Assembly: GCF_009914335.1 (NCBI RefSeq)
Contig: NZ_CP043925.1
Coordinates: 3,720,001 to 3,784,000, forward strand
DNA: 64,000 nt
Direction: 5' to 3'
From: Proteus columbae
GTDB taxonomy: Bacteria > Pseudomonadota > Gammaproteobacteria > Enterobacterales > Enterobacteriaceae
Positions 33,879-44,324 of this stretch are shown here, piece after piece (position 1 is the first letter of the stretch; each line of letters begins with the position of its first letter). The position numbers were made by a program, and so were the translations under genes. The notes below the pieces were generated by a model. It was not told the origin of the DNA, searched no databases, and saw nothing but the letters and a program-made list of their open reading frames with translations.

Positions 33879-33999
33879 CATTCCTCCTTACAAAACGTGT
33901 CAGAAACCATTTTTTCCGTTACCATGCACGCATTGTGACCAACAGTTACGAACAACTTACTCTATATATTAATTTACATACTCTTAATAGACGATATTT

Positions 34000-35934
34000 A
34001 TGATTGTTTTTTCTTCTTTGCAAATTCGCCGTGGTGTCAGAGTGTTACTGGACAATGCCAGTGCAACCATTAATCCAGGGCAAAAAATTGGTCTAGTCGG
34101 TAAAAATGGCTGTGGCAAAACCACATTACTTTCTTTATTGAAAGGTGAACTTCAAGCTGAAGCAGGCAATGTCACCTATCCTAGTACATGGTCAATGGCA
34201 TGGGTTAACCAAGAAACACCTGCACTTGATGTACCTGCTATTGATTATGTTATTGATGGTGATAGAGAATACCGTCAGTTAGAACAACGATTACAAAAAG
34301 CTAACGAAATAAACGATGGTCACGCTATTGCACTGATACATGGGCAATTAGATGCAATTAATGCATGGACAATACAATCTCGTGCAGCGACCTTACTGAA
34401 TGGTTTAGGTTTTAGCCAACAGCAACTTAATGAACCTGTAAAATCATTTTCAGGTGGCTGGAGAATGCGTTTAAACTTAGCACAAGCGCTGATTTGTCGA
34501 TCTGATTTACTACTACTCGATGAACCCACCAACCACTTAGATTTAGATGCTGTAATTTGGCTAGAAAAATGGCTAAAAAGCTACACAGGCACACTTATTT
34601 TAATTTCCCATGACCGTGATTTTCTTGATCCGATCGTGGATAAAATCTTGCATATTGAGCAAGAAAGAATCTTTGAATATTCAGGTAACTACTCTTCATT
34701 TGAAATGCAGCGTGCAACCAAACTCGCGCAACAACAAGCTTTGTTTGAGAATCAACAAGCCAAAATTGCACACTTACAGAGTTTTATAGATAGATTTAAA
34801 GCGAAAGCGACAAAAGCAAAACAAGCTCAAAGCCGTGTAAAAATGCTTGAACGAATGGAACGTGTTGCTCCTGCACATTCAGATAACCCATTCCAATTTA
34901 GTTTCCGCCAACCTGAAAGCTTACCTAATCCTCTTTTATCAATGGAGAAAGTCAGCGCGGGCTATGGTGAAAAAGTTATTCTTAATGACATCAAACTCAA
35001 TTTAGTTCCCGGCTCACGTATTGGATTATTAGGGCGCAATGGTGCAGGTAAATCGACACTGATAAAATTACTTGCAGGCGAAATTCAACCGTTACAGGGG
35101 AAATTGGCTCTTTCTAAAGGTATTAAACTTGGTTATTTTGCCCAGCATCAATTGGAGTTTTTACGCTCTGATGAATCGGCACTACAGCATTTAACTCGTT
35201 TGGCGCCCAAAGAAACTGAACAAAAACTACGTGATTACTTGGGCGGTTTCGGTTTTCATGGCGATAAAGTCACGGATGCTTGTGGTCAATTTTCTGGAGG
35301 TGAAAAGGCACGTTTAGTCTTATCACTTTTAGTTTGGCAACGTCCTAACTTGCTATTAATGGATGAACCAACAAACCACCTTGATTTAGATATGCGCCAA
35401 GCACTAACCCAAGCTCTAATTAGCTTTGAAGGGGCAATTGTTGTTGTATCGCATGATAGGCATTTATTACGCTCTACCACTGACGATCTCTATCTTGTAC
35501 ACGATGGTCAAGTTGAGCCATTTGATGGTGATCTTGATGATTACCAACAATGGTTAGTTGATCAAAATCGTCAAGAGACACAGGCAAATAAAAGCCAACA
35601 AGATAACGACAACACTACGACAACCACCAATTTAAGTGCTCAAGATAAAAAAGAGCAAAAACGTAAAGAAGCTGAGTTTAGACAACAAACCCAGCCTTTA
35701 CGCAAGAAACTCACAACATTAGAAAGCAAGATGGATAAATTAAGCCAAGAGCTTAGTGATATCGAAACTGCTCTTTCTGATAGTGGTATTTATGATACTA
35801 GCCGTAAAAATGAGCTTTCTGATTGCTTAAGCCGACAAGGTGTTGCGAAATCTGCACTAGAAGAAGTGGAAATGGAGTGGATGGAGTTACAAGAAACACT
35901 GGAAGAAATGACAAACACATTTGAAGCCCAGTAA
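34000..35934 (+). CDS. yheS: ABC-F family ATPase YheS
   Basis: ABC-F proteins act on the ribosome, often easing stalled or difficult nascent chains. The 644 residues hold two ABC domains. The first has GKNGCGKTT (about 34-42), SGGWRMRL and LLLLDEPTNHLDL. The second has GRNGAGKST (about 343-351), SGGEKARL and LLLMDEPTNHLDL. There is a charged linker between them and a C-terminal coiled coil (about 550-640). It is divergent from kefG, as in E. coli. The next E. coli gene (yheT) is displaced by about 8.4 kb. Confidence 0.95.
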   Translation: MIVFSSLQIRRGVRVLLDNASATINPGQKIGLVGKNGCGKTTLLSLLKGELQAEAGNVTYPSTWSMAWVNQETPALDVPAIDYVIDGDREYRQLEQRLQKANEINDGHAIALIHGQLDAINAWTIQSRAATLLNGLGFSQQQLNEPVKSFSGGWRMRLNLAQALICRSDLLLLDEPTNHLDLDAVIWLEKWLKSYTGTLILISHDRDFLDPIVDKILHIEQERIFEYSGNYSSFEMQRATKLAQQQALFENQQAKIAHLQSFIDRFKAKATKAKQAQSRVKMLERMERVAPAHSDNPFQFSFRQPESLPNPLLSMEKVSAGYGEKVILNDIKLNLVPGSRIGLLGRNGAGKSTLIKLLAGEIQPLQGKLALSKGIKLGYFAQHQLEFLRSDESALQHLTRLAPKETEQKLRDYLGGFGFHGDKVTDACGQFSGGEKARLVLSLLVWQRPNLLLMDEPTNHLDLDMRQALTQALISFEGAIVVVSHDRHLLRSTTDDLYLVHDGQVEPFDGDLDDYQQWLVDQNRQETQANKSQQDNDNTTTTTNLSAQDKKEQKRKEAEFRQQTQPLRKKLTTLESKMDKLSQELSDIETALSDSGIYDTSRKNELSDCLSRQGVAKSALEEVEMEWMELQETLEEMTNTFEAQ

Positions 35935-35955
35935 TACAACCCGATTCATTAAAAA

Positions 35956-35992
35956 AGGAACTATTTTAAGCGAAATAGTTCCTTTCTTTTTG
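35956..35992 (+). terminator. yheS terminator
   Basis: GGAACTATTT-taagcg-AAATAGTTCC is a perfect ten-base stem, followed by TTTCTTTTT, about 22 bases after yheS. Confidence 0.88.
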
Positions 35993-36265
35993 CCCTTCAA
36001 TTCATTCTGAAAATTTATACAATTCATTTCACTTACGGTATTTATATCATTTTACAATAGCACGATTTACACAAAACATAATCTCACTCTATCTAAAAAT
36101 AACCCAATAAAAATAATCATCTAACGTTTATTTTCTACCTGTTTATATTAAGTAAGGGAAATAAATTCTTTCACGCTAAAGTTTTTAACATTCCAGCCGA
36201 ATTAATCATTCTGCTAAGTGGACCTCCCACTTACCAACGAAAAGGCAAAGCTAATAGGTAGGGTT
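35993..36265 (+). other. yheS-chemoreceptor 1 intergenic region
   Basis: Together with the terminator this fills the 331 bases between yheS and the first chemoreceptor. It is AT-rich and shows only the FliA promoter at 36177 and a TAGGTAGGG ribosome site. No ORF is credible. Confidence 0.6.
36177..36203 (+). promoter_or_regulatory. FliA (sigma-28) promoter of chemoreceptor 1
   Basis: TAAAGTTT, 11 bases, GCCGAATT matches the class III flagellar consensus (TAAAGTTT-N11-GCCGATAA) in 14 of 16 positions. It ends about 62 bases before the start codon. Confidence 0.88.
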
Positions 36266-37954
36266 ATGTTAAAACGAATTAAAATCTCTCAAGGTTTAAT
36301 GTGTGTCCTGACTCTGTTTTGTATTATTCAGATCATTTCTGGAGTACAAAGCATTCACGATGCCTACCAGACTCAAAATACTCTTAAAAGAATTTCATAC
36401 AGTTTCGATCAACTACGTACCATGGATAATACCTATGCGGAGTTGAATACATTACGTACTGATATTATTGCACAAGCATTTAGTTATATTTCAAACCCTC
36501 AAGCCGAGGATGCGAACATCACTGCATTTATGCAAACTATGCCTGCGCGTAAAGCGCAAGTTGATGCATTGATGAATGAATATGTTGAGCTATCTGCGCA
36601 AACAGGTTTCGATCAGCAGCGTATGGCGCAAATCAAACAGCTCTATCAAAAAAGCCGAGCTGATCTTGATTTACTGGCGCAGTATTTAAGTGAACGTAAC
36701 ACTAACGCGGTTCGTTTAATTTTAAAAAGCCCAGCAAACACTAACTTCACGAATTCCCTGTATGAAGCCACAGACTTTATTACCGATGAAGTTGTTAACC
36801 CTTCAGTCATTGAAGCAGAAGATAATTACCACAGCATGTTGTGGGTAGCATCACTCTTTATGGGTATCTTCCTCATCTTTACCACCTTAGTTCTTATTTG
36901 GATCCGCAAATACATTATTATGCGCATTAACCAAATGATCACCTATCAAGAAGCGATTGCTAAAGGTGATTTAGTCAGTCGCATTGATAGCGATATTTCA
37001 GGTAAGACTGAAATCGATCAGCTCATGCTTGGCTTACAGCAAATGCGTGCTCAATTAAAAGAGATGGTAAGCTCTATTCGCAATACGAGTGCAACTATTT
37101 ACACTGGCGTACAAGAGATTGCTGCGGGTAATAATGACTTATCAAGCCGAACTGAAGAGCAAGCCAGCGCATTAGAAGAAACGGCATCCAGCATGGAGCA
37201 AATGACTGCAACTATTCGTAATAATACGGAAAGCGCTCGTGAAGTAACAGAACTCGTTATGAGCACTGCTGATATTGCCGTGCAAGGCGGTGAGCATAGT
37301 AATAAGATGGTTATGACAATGACCGACATTGCCGATCGCTCACAAAAAATTGGTGAAATCACTGCGGTTATTGATGATATTGCTTTCCAAACCAATATAT
37401 TAGCCCTTAACGCTGCTGTTGAAGCGGCAAGAGCGGGCGAACAAGGTCGTGGTTTCTCTGTTGTTGCCAGTGAAGTTCGCAACTTAGCACAGCGTAGTGC
37501 AGAAGCGGCGAAAGAGATCAAAGAGCTTATTGAATCGACAATATTACGTGTTAGACAAGGTAATGATCTCGTCGAACAAGTTAGTTTATCAATGGGTGAG
37601 ATTGTTACATCTGTTAATCATGTCTCGGGTTCGATGAAGGAAATTTTATCTGCATCAGAAGAGCAAACCCGTGGTATTGCACAAATCAGCCTTGCTGTTA
37701 ATGAGATGGATAAAGCAACTCAGCAAAATGCGGCGATGGTTGAACAATCAACGGCTGCTTCTGCCACATTAAGTGAACAAGCAAGTATGTTGGATACGAT
37801 TGTGAATACATTTAAAGTTGAACATGAAAAAATCGCACCAGCTAAAGCTAAATTACCCGCATTTTCAGCTAAGTCACAAGACACTGAAACACTTAAAACA
37901 CCAACAATCAAAACCAATAATCATGAAATAGACGATAATTGGGAAAGCTTTTAA
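36266..37954 (+). CDS. methyl-accepting chemotaxis protein 1
   Basis: This 562-residue receptor has the Tar/Tsr plan: TM1 (about 8-28), a periplasmic helical bundle (29-190), TM2 (about 191-214), HAMP (215-265) and a methyl-accepting signalling domain. The domain tip is [32 protein letters not shown]. It ends in NWESF, which fits the xWxxF pentapeptide that tethers CheR and CheB. The ATG at 36266 ([10 protein letters not shown]) is chosen because the next gene starts the same way. The ligand is unknown. Confidence 0.93.
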   Translation: MLKRIKISQGLMCVLTLFCIIQIISGVQSIHDAYQTQNTLKRISYSFDQLRTMDNTYAELNTLRTDIIAQAFSYISNPQAEDANITAFMQTMPARKAQVDALMNEYVELSAQTGFDQQRMAQIKQLYQKSRADLDLLAQYLSERNTNAVRLILKSPANTNFTNSLYEATDFITDEVVNPSVIEAEDNYHSMLWVASLFMGIFLIFTTLVLIWIRKYIIMRINQMITYQEAIAKGDLVSRIDSDISGKTEIDQLMLGLQQMRAQLKEMVSSIRNTSATIYTGVQEIAAGNNDLSSRTEEQASALEETASSMEQMTATIRNNTESAREVTELVMSTADIAVQGGEHSNKMVMTMTDIADRSQKIGEITAVIDDIAFQTNILALNAAVEAARAGEQGRGFSVVASEVRNLAQRSAEAAKEIKELIESTILRVRQGNDLVEQVSLSMGEIVTSVNHVSGSMKEILSASEEQTRGIAQISLAVNEMDKATQQNAAMVEQSTAASATLSEQASMLDTIVNTFKVEHEKIAPAKAKLPAFSAKSQDTETLKTPTIKTNNHEIDDNWESF

Positions 37955-38032
37955 TTATCTCTCTCACGTAACATCGTAAGAAAGAGCGGTGTAGAAAATA
38001 GTCCAGAACATATAACAAAACCTCTCCCTACC

Positions 38033-38064
38033 ATACTCCCAGTAATTTTTCTGGGAGTATTTCT
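38033..38064 (+). terminator. terminator of chemoreceptor 1
   Basis: ATACTCCCAG-taattttt-CTGGGAGTAT is a perfect ten-base stem followed by TTCT. The run is short, so termination may be moderate. Confidence 0.75.
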
Positions 38065-38400
38065 GATCCCACCGCACATAAACACAAAAAAACAGATCGT
38101 TTTTTATACGAAACAAAATGGTTTTTTTAGAAACATTAAGAGTATTTATGAAAGCGATAATTTTATTTTACTTATCATAAGATAAAAAGATAAATAAAAA
38201 TAAAATACTGCTTATTATCATTTTAATATTCAAAAAAACATTATTAATATTTATATTTTAACAATTAACACAAAAAATAAGTAAGATAATATACTTATAG
38301 ATTTTTCTATTAATCATTAGAAAATTTTAGCCATTAGCTGATAATTAAAGCTAAAAAAAGAAATATAAGTCGTCTTTACCATTAAACAAAGTAGAAAAGG

Positions 38401-38427
38401 TAAAGTTTTTAAACATTGAGCCGAATA
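38401..38427 (+). promoter_or_regulatory. FliA (sigma-28) promoter of chemoreceptor 2
   Basis: TAAAGTTT, 11 bases, GCCGAATA is almost identical to the promoter of the paralogous gene upstream and fits the FliA consensus. It ends 67 bases before the start codon. Confidence 0.88.
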
Positions 38428-38494
38428 AGTTTAATTGATAAATAGTTATCGCTCCTTGCTGTGTGTCCTACAAACCAATTAAATAGGTAAGGCT

Positions 38495-40246
38495 ATGCTG
38501 AAACGAATAAAAATATCTAATGGCTTAATGTTTATCTTAATACTGTTTTGCGCCATTCAACTTTTTTCTGGTGCAATGAGTATCCGTGACGCGAGTTTAA
38601 CAAATAAGCGGATCTCACAATTAGCAAATGGCTTTGAACAGATAAAAACGATGGATTATGGTTATGCTGAGTTAAATAAATTACGTGAAGATATGCTAAA
38701 TGTTATGTTTGACGCTCATCTCACACCCGATATTGCAGAAAATAAAATCTCTGACTTCCTTTCCTCTTATCCAAAAAGAAAACAAGAAGTTATACGTATT
38801 ATTACCGCATACTTCACTGCTACTGAAGAAGCTAATTTTGATCCCGAAAAAATAGAGAGTATGAAAAAGCTCTTTAATCGTGTGCTTTACGATCTTGACC
38901 AACTTGCATCATGTCTAGAGATACGCGATTACTACGGTTTTCAATCTCTTTATGCACATAATACCAATGAACGCTTCACTCAATCCCTTTATGAAGCAAC
39001 AGATTACCTCAGTAATAACGTTGTTACTCACGCAATAAAAGCAGCTCAAGGTAATTATGAACGTACCTTGGTGTTAGCTTTTGTCTTTATGTTTGTTTTT
39101 ATTCTTTTCACTGTCCTTGTTGTACTTTGGATACGTCGAAATATTGTTTTACGTATCAATCAAATTGTCGATTATATGTCGGAAATTTCACAAGGAAATT
39201 TATTAGAAAATAAAGATGTCACTGCAAAAGGAAATAATGAAATCGACCAATTAATTACAGGTATTCAATATATGCGTACCGAACTGTCATTAATTGTGAA
39301 TGCGATCCGAGGAACAAGTCATCATATTTATACTGGTGTTCAAGAGTTATCCGCAGGGAATACCGATCTTTCTTGTCGTACCGAAGAGCAAGCGAGCGCA
39401 TTAGAAGAAACAGCATCAAGTATGGAACAACTCACAGCAACAGTGAGAAATAATACAGAAAGTGCTCGTGAAGTTTCACACCTTATCAGCCAAACTTCCA
39501 ATATTGCCAGTAAAGGGGGCGATGTCACCAATAGAATGGTGAAAACGATGACTGACATTGCTGATAGCTCACAAAAAATTGGTGAAATCACTGCTGTTAT
39601 CAATAGCATCGCTTTTCAAACCAATATTTTATCATTAAATGCTGCGGTTGAAGCCGCCAGAGCAGGTGAACAAGGTCGGGGATTCTCCGTAGTTGCAACA
39701 GAAGTCAGAGAATTGGCACAACGCAGTGCCGAAGCTGCAAAAGAAATTAAAGAGTTAATTGATGCCTCTATTAGCCGTGTTCGCCATGGTAATGATCTTG
39801 TTGAGCAAGTCAGCATTTCTATGTGCGAAATACTGACTTCCGTAAAACATGTTGAAGATTCAATGACTGAAATTTTATCTGCATCAGAAGAACAAACTCG
39901 AGGCATTACTCAAGTCTCTCTTGCAGTCACTGAAATGGATAAGGCAACACAGCAAAATGCGGCGATGGTTGAGCAATCTTCCTCTGTTGCCAGCTTATTG
40001 ACTGAAGAAGCAGGTAATCTTGAACAAATCGTTGAACAGTTTAAAACGGCTGAAAGTGAACAGTTCAATAAAAAGGCACAACACAAAGTAATAGAAAAAC
40101 CGTTCTCATCTGAAACATCACTACATACAAAAAATGAGAAGATAAAAAATACAGTCAAAGATGAAGTGAAAGAGAAAAAATCGGCAAAAGGAACCGCAAC
40201 TGTAAATGACGATGAAGATGAAGATGATGATTGGACAAGCTTTTAA
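38495..40246 (+). CDS. methyl-accepting chemotaxis protein 2
   Basis: This 583-residue paralogue of the preceding receptor shares the start MLKRIKIS and the same TM1, periplasmic domain, TM2, HAMP and signalling domain order. The periplasmic halves differ much more than the cytoplasmic halves, as expected after duplication and ligand divergence. The C-terminal linker (about 525-578) is Lys/Glu/Asp-rich and ends in DWTSF, another xWxxF tether. A cysteine (SISMCEIL) stands where the first copy has Gly. Confidence 0.93.
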   Translation: MLKRIKISNGLMFILILFCAIQLFSGAMSIRDASLTNKRISQLANGFEQIKTMDYGYAELNKLREDMLNVMFDAHLTPDIAENKISDFLSSYPKRKQEVIRIITAYFTATEEANFDPEKIESMKKLFNRVLYDLDQLASCLEIRDYYGFQSLYAHNTNERFTQSLYEATDYLSNNVVTHAIKAAQGNYERTLVLAFVFMFVFILFTVLVVLWIRRNIVLRINQIVDYMSEISQGNLLENKDVTAKGNNEIDQLITGIQYMRTELSLIVNAIRGTSHHIYTGVQELSAGNTDLSCRTEEQASALEETASSMEQLTATVRNNTESAREVSHLISQTSNIASKGGDVTNRMVKTMTDIADSSQKIGEITAVINSIAFQTNILSLNAAVEAARAGEQGRGFSVVATEVRELAQRSAEAAKEIKELIDASISRVRHGNDLVEQVSISMCEILTSVKHVEDSMTEILSASEEQTRGITQVSLAVTEMDKATQQNAAMVEQSSSVASLLTEEAGNLEQIVEQFKTAESEQFNKKAQHKVIEKPFSSETSLHTKNEKIKNTVKDEVKEKKSAKGTATVNDDEDEDDDWTSF

Positions 40247-40290
40247 TCCATTGATTTGATCATGATAAAAACGTGATTTAGATAAACACA

Positions 40291-40322
40291 AAGACACCTA
40301 TTTTTAGTAGGTGTCTTTTTCT
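40291..40322. terminator. bidirectional terminator, chemoreceptor 2 / Aer-like gene
   Basis: AAGACACCTA-tttttag-TAGGTGTCTTTTTC is a stem of at least eight bases between two convergent genes, with A- and T-runs on the two sides. Confidence 0.88.
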
Positions 40323-40345
40323 TTTACTTCTTAAATAATGACAAA

Positions 40346-41890
40346 TTAATGGAATACATTGATTGCACTAACTAAGTAGTTAGTTTGTACTTTCATTTCA
40401 CCTGAAATCATTGAAGCTTTCGAAACATAATTCGCATTTTCATGCGTAATCGATTCCAATTTTTCAACAGCACGGCCAAGCTCTTTTAAACCCGCACTCT
40501 GCTCTGTGGATGCGAGACTGATTTCACCAATTAAATCGGTCACATTTTTAACATGTACCACAATATCTTCCATTGTTCCGACAGTTTCATTGACCTGCTT
40601 TGAACCCACTTTGATATTGCTACTTGAAGCATTGATCAATGCTTTGATCTCTTTCGCTGCTTCAGCACTGCGCTGTGCCAATTCTCTTACTTCTGTTGCA
40701 ACTACGGAGAAACCTCGACCCTGTTCACCCGCTCTAGCCGCTTCTACGGATGCATTAAGTGCAAGGATATTCGTTTGGAAGGCAATGCTATCAATAACAC
40801 CAATGATATTACTAATACGATCAGAGCTTTTCGCAATATCATTCATGGTAGTAACGATATTATCCATTGCACTACCTCCTTTTATCGCTGCCTCACAAGT
40901 GATATTAGAGAGATTATTTGCCTGCCCTGCCGTTTCACTATTACTGCTTACTGCTGTTGTTAATTCATTCATCGTTGAAGCAGTTGCTTCAACATTGCTG
41001 GCGGTTTGCTCTGTTCTCACATACAGATCGCGATTACCTGCGGCTAATTGATCACAAGAAATATCGACTTGATGAATTTGATGACTCACATCACTTACCA
41101 ACCAACGGAACATGCGTCCTAATTGATTAACGGAACGCTGTGTCATGCCCACTTCATCGATGCGATTGATATACGTAACGTTATGTTCATCGCCAGTTGC
41201 AACTCGATTCGCTTGCTCATTAAGTAGCCTAATTGGCTTAACAAGCTGAAAATAGAGAATACGTTCATTTGCCATCAGTAATACCAGCAAAATCACGATA
41301 TGCATAAAAAGAGCATAACCCGATAAACCAGCAAACCATGCACTTAACAACATAAAAGGTAAAGGTAAGAGGATAAAGAGACGGAGTCGTTTTTTTAATG
41401 AAATTGTTTGATTCCATGAGCGCCAACGTTGCCATCCTTTATAAACAAAAGCGCCTTTTAAAAACGTGTGTGAAGGGTATTTACCTTGATTAAAAGCGGC
41501 GTAAAGTGCTGAGGCTTGTGCTATTTCTTCTTTTTTTGCCGCCGTCCTTACCGACATAAAACTTTGAATTTTACCCTGACGTATAATAGGAGTGACATTC
41601 GCTCTTACCCAATAGTGATCCCCATTTTTACGCCGATTTTTAACGATCCCAGTCCAAACCTCACCTTGCTTTAAAGTTCTCCACATATCCTTAAAGACTT
41701 CTGAAGGTATATCTGGATGCCGGACAAGATTATGGGGTTTCCCCACCAACTCTTCGACTGAAAACCCACTGGCTTCGACGAAATCCTCGTTGGCATAAAT
41801 AATATTGCCATCAAGATCTGTCGTCGACATCAGTGTTGCGTTTTCAGATACCGGGTATTCTCGCTGTGTCACCGGTTGATTGTTACGCAT
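40346..41890 (-). CDS. aer: PAS-containing chemoreceptor, Aer-like aerotaxis/redox sensor
   Basis: The 514-residue protein has an N-terminal PAS domain (about 15-125; YANEDFVEASGFSVEELVGKPHNLVRHPDIP) that in E. coli Aer binds FAD. A paired hydrophobic anchor follows (about 168-210), then HAMP and a signalling domain with [27 protein letters not shown]. There is no periplasmic domain and no C-terminal pentapeptide, as in Aer. It should report redox or energy state rather than an external ligand. Other Aer-like paralogues may exist, so the symbol is used for type rather than strict orthology. Confidence 0.88.
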   Translation of the reverse strand: MRNNQPVTQREYPVSENATLMSTTDLDGNIIYANEDFVEASGFSVEELVGKPHNLVRHPDIPSEVFKDMWRTLKQGEVWTGIVKNRRKNGDHYWVRANVTPIIRQGKIQSFMSVRTAAKKEEIAQASALYAAFNQGKYPSHTFLKGAFVYKGWQRWRSWNQTISLKKRLRLFILLPLPFMLLSAWFAGLSGYALFMHIVILLVLLMANERILYFQLVKPIRLLNEQANRVATGDEHNVTYINRIDEVGMTQRSVNQLGRMFRWLVSDVSHQIHQVDISCDQLAAGNRDLYVRTEQTASNVEATASTMNELTTAVSSNSETAGQANNLSNITCEAAIKGGSAMDNIVTTMNDIAKSSDRISNIIGVIDSIAFQTNILALNASVEAARAGEQGRGFSVVATEVRELAQRSAEAAKEIKALINASSSNIKVGSKQVNETVGTMEDIVVHVKNVTDLIGEISLASTEQSAGLKELGRAVEKLESITHENANYVSKASMISGEMKVQTNYLVSAINVFH

Positions 41891-41955
41891 TAGTTACTCT
41901 CCTCGACATTGAAATTAAAACATCTCAACAAAAAAAGACTGCCTAAATAACTATC

Positions 41956-41982
41956 GTTTCGGCCGTTAGGAGAATAACTTTA
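41956..41982 (-). promoter_or_regulatory. FliA (sigma-28) promoter of the Aer-like gene
   Basis: On the minus strand TAAAGTTA, 11 bases, GCCGAAAC fits the FliA consensus in most positions with exact spacing. It ends about 65 bases before the start codon. Confidence 0.82.
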
Positions 41983-42039
41983 GTAATAAGTGTAAATACC
42001 TACATTTAAATATTAGTTTTTTGAATCAGTTCAAAATTT

Positions 42040-42900
42040 TTAATTATCTAGGCTATTAATTAATGCCTGTGAACTTAGCACTAATGTCTTCGCACACTCA
42101 TCACGTTTCTTTAATAATGCCATAAAAATAAGGTCAGTGATCGTATTTTGTGCTGTACGTGAAGAGATTGAAGCGCTTCGCCACTCACCTTCATCCGCAA
42201 TTGTTTCTAATATATAATCAGAAATTCTTCCTAATGGAGAGTGTTTTTCGCCTGTAATAGCAATGTTTTTTGCTCCCTGTTTTTTAGCCACAGAGGCCGC
42301 AACTAACATATCTTTTCTTTTGCCACTATAAGAAATAACTATCTGCAAATCCTTTGAACTTAACATTTGAGCAACAGATATCTGAACATGATGATCTGTT
42401 TCAATCAGAGTGGTTATTCCTATTTTCTGTAATTTATAACTTAAGTCTCTTGCGACTAACCCTGAACCACCAATACCAATAATCTGAACTCGCTGAGCTT
42501 CATCAATAAGCTGGATCACCTTTTCAAAATGAAGGTAATTAATTTGGCGAGTGGTATCACTGATAGAATTATTCTTCTCTTGAGCAAGTTTTTGAGCTAT
42601 TACAACTAAGCTATCTTCAGAGCCAATCTGATTATGTAATATGCTAGGATCCTGCCCAGTATTTGCATTTTTTCGCCCAAGATCTTCACTAATTGCAAGC
42701 TTCAAAGAAGGAAAACCTTTGAATCCAATTTTTTGGCTAAATTTAACAATAGCTGATTGACTCACACCCATTGTTTCAGCAAGTTGCTGTGATGAAAGAG
42801 TGACCGTTTTTTCTGGGTTCTCTAAAATATAATCCGCTATTTTACGTTGATTTGTCGCCATACCAGGCTTGATCCACGCAATTTTCGTTAATGTTGGCAT
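42040..42900 (-). CDS. MurR/RpiR family transcriptional regulator
   Basis: The 286-residue protein has an N-terminal HTH_6 domain (about 15-75; SSQQLAETMGVSQSAIVKFSQKIGFKGFPSLKLA) and a C-terminal SIS domain (about 120-255; IIGIGGSGLVARDLSYKLQKIG). Such regulators sense phosphosugars or sugar amines. The sequence resembles E. coli YfhH more than RpiR. The ATG at 42900 is preferred to a GTG five codons upstream. No sugar gene is adjacent, so its target is unclear. Confidence 0.85.
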   Translation of the reverse strand: MPTLTKIAWIKPGMATNQRKIADYILENPEKTVTLSSQQLAETMGVSQSAIVKFSQKIGFKGFPSLKLAISEDLGRKNANTGQDPSILHNQIGSEDSLVVIAQKLAQEKNNSISDTTRQINYLHFEKVIQLIDEAQRVQIIGIGGSGLVARDLSYKLQKIGITTLIETDHHVQISVAQMLSSKDLQIVISYSGKRKDMLVAASVAKKQGAKNIAITGEKHSPLGRISDYILETIADEGEWRSASISSRTAQNTITDLIFMALLKKRDECAKTLVLSSQALINSLDN

Positions 42901-43619
42901 AATGACAATATCCACTTCGAGTACAATATAGTTATATATGGAATAATTTTGATAAAACGTTTAATACCTAAAGTAATTAAGTTTTTAGAATAAAATCAAT
43001 TAGAAACAAAATATGAGATACAATAAATCATAAAAAAAGTAATATTATTATCGAAATACTTGTTCTTATAATAACGTTATATTGACTCTTTTTATTCAAT
43101 CTCTCACACATTAACCTCTATATTTTATAATACTTAATTTAATTTTTTCCAATTTTAAATAATAATTTATTCTTCTTAGTCAACAACACGATATAAACTG
43201 AATATACTTATATTCAGCAAAATTGCGTTTTTAAACATAATAATTAACTAAATGACAATATAAAACACATTTTAAAAACATTAACACAATAAAAAACCTT
43301 TAATTACAAACAGTAATAAGGAATAAATAATTCCTTCATAGGGGAATTATTTTTAATGATACAAAAATAGATTAAACAACATATTTAAATAAAAAGACGG
43401 ATATTAAAAAGAGTAAAAACCCAAAACCAATAAGCATTTTATATGATTGACACTGTAACATACATAATAAAGATGACAGATGATCGCAGATCTCTCTTTT
43501 GATAGATTAATGCTCTTTTTTTGATACACATTCAGAAAGATCATTTTAACCAAACTTAAAAAAACATCACTTTAATCAAGAAAGTTAATTTATCTATTGA
43601 TTTATAAATGTTTTTTAAT
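42901..43619. other. AT-rich intergenic region, rpiR-like / lysE-like
   Basis: This is one of the longest gene-free stretches in the window (719 bases). It is strongly AT-rich. An inverted repeat AATAATTCC-ttcatagg-GGAATTATT with a T-run at 43326-43355 resembles a weak terminator. TTGACA at about 43447 is followed by TAAAGA with 15-base spacing. No ORF above about 25 codons with a ribosome site was found. Confidence 0.5.
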
Positions 43620-44225
43620 TTACCCTATCCAAATCAAAGGTACACAAAGTGCCGTTAATAATCCCATCGAGATATTAAAAATAAACCAAGACTGTCTGCT
43701 TTGTAAAAATAGACTAATTAATGTTCCGCCTAATATCCAAACAATACCGGCAACGAAATTAACAATAACCATAACAATACTAATAGCAATAACAGAGCTA
43801 AAATAAGCATCGCCCGATAAACTGAAGCTTCCTACTGCACCTAATCCCATCATCCACGCTTTTGGATTTAGAAATTGCAATAATCCGCCCTGAAACCAGC
43901 TTACTGCTTGGGGCGTTTTTGCTGGAATATCTAAACGCTGATAAGATGATGTTGCTGTTTTCCAAGCAAGCCAAAGCAGATACGCACTCCCGACTACCTT
44001 CAATCCAATATGCAGTGCAGGATAAATTATCAATAATGCGGCAACACCAAATGCAGAACTCAGCAAAACACATTGCATACCTAGCATAATGCCAGCCATC
44101 AGCTTTAATGAGCTTTTAAAACCTACATTAGCACCTGATGAAGTAAGCAATAAGTTGTTGGGTCCAGGCGTGATAGCAGCAATAAATAGGAAAATTGCTA
44201 ACGATGAAATCAGACTAATTGTCAT
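43620..44225 (-). CDS. LysE/RhtB family exporter
   Basis: The 201-residue membrane protein has about six predicted helices and the family motif TPGPNN near residue 20, followed by GANVGFKSSLKLMAGIMLG. Members export amino acids such as lysine, threonine or homoserine; the substrate cannot be told. It is divergent from yheT and lies at the right end of the insert that separates yheS from yheT. Confidence 0.88.
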   Translation of the reverse strand: MTISLISSLAIFLFIAAITPGPNNLLLTSSGANVGFKSSLKLMAGIMLGMQCVLLSSAFGVAALLIIYPALHIGLKVVGSAYLLWLAWKTATSSYQRLDIPAKTPQAVSWFQGGLLQFLNPKAWMMGLGAVGSFSLSGDAYFSSVIAISIVMVIVNFVAGIVWILGGTLISLFLQSRQSWFIFNISMGLLTALCVPLIWIG

Positions 44226-44324
44226 TATAAGTGCTCAAAGATGTGACAGATGTTTTATTTTCACCGAAAATAGCAGTATGTTATTTAGCAAACAAGTGTT
44301 AATTCATTTTGATAGACGGAAAAT

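Larger units (their letters stand above)
37955..38494 (+). other. intergenic region between the paralogous chemoreceptors
   Basis: This 540-base, very AT-rich gap holds the terminator of the first receptor and the FliA promoter of the second. Otherwise nothing coding is visible. Confidence 0.6.
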
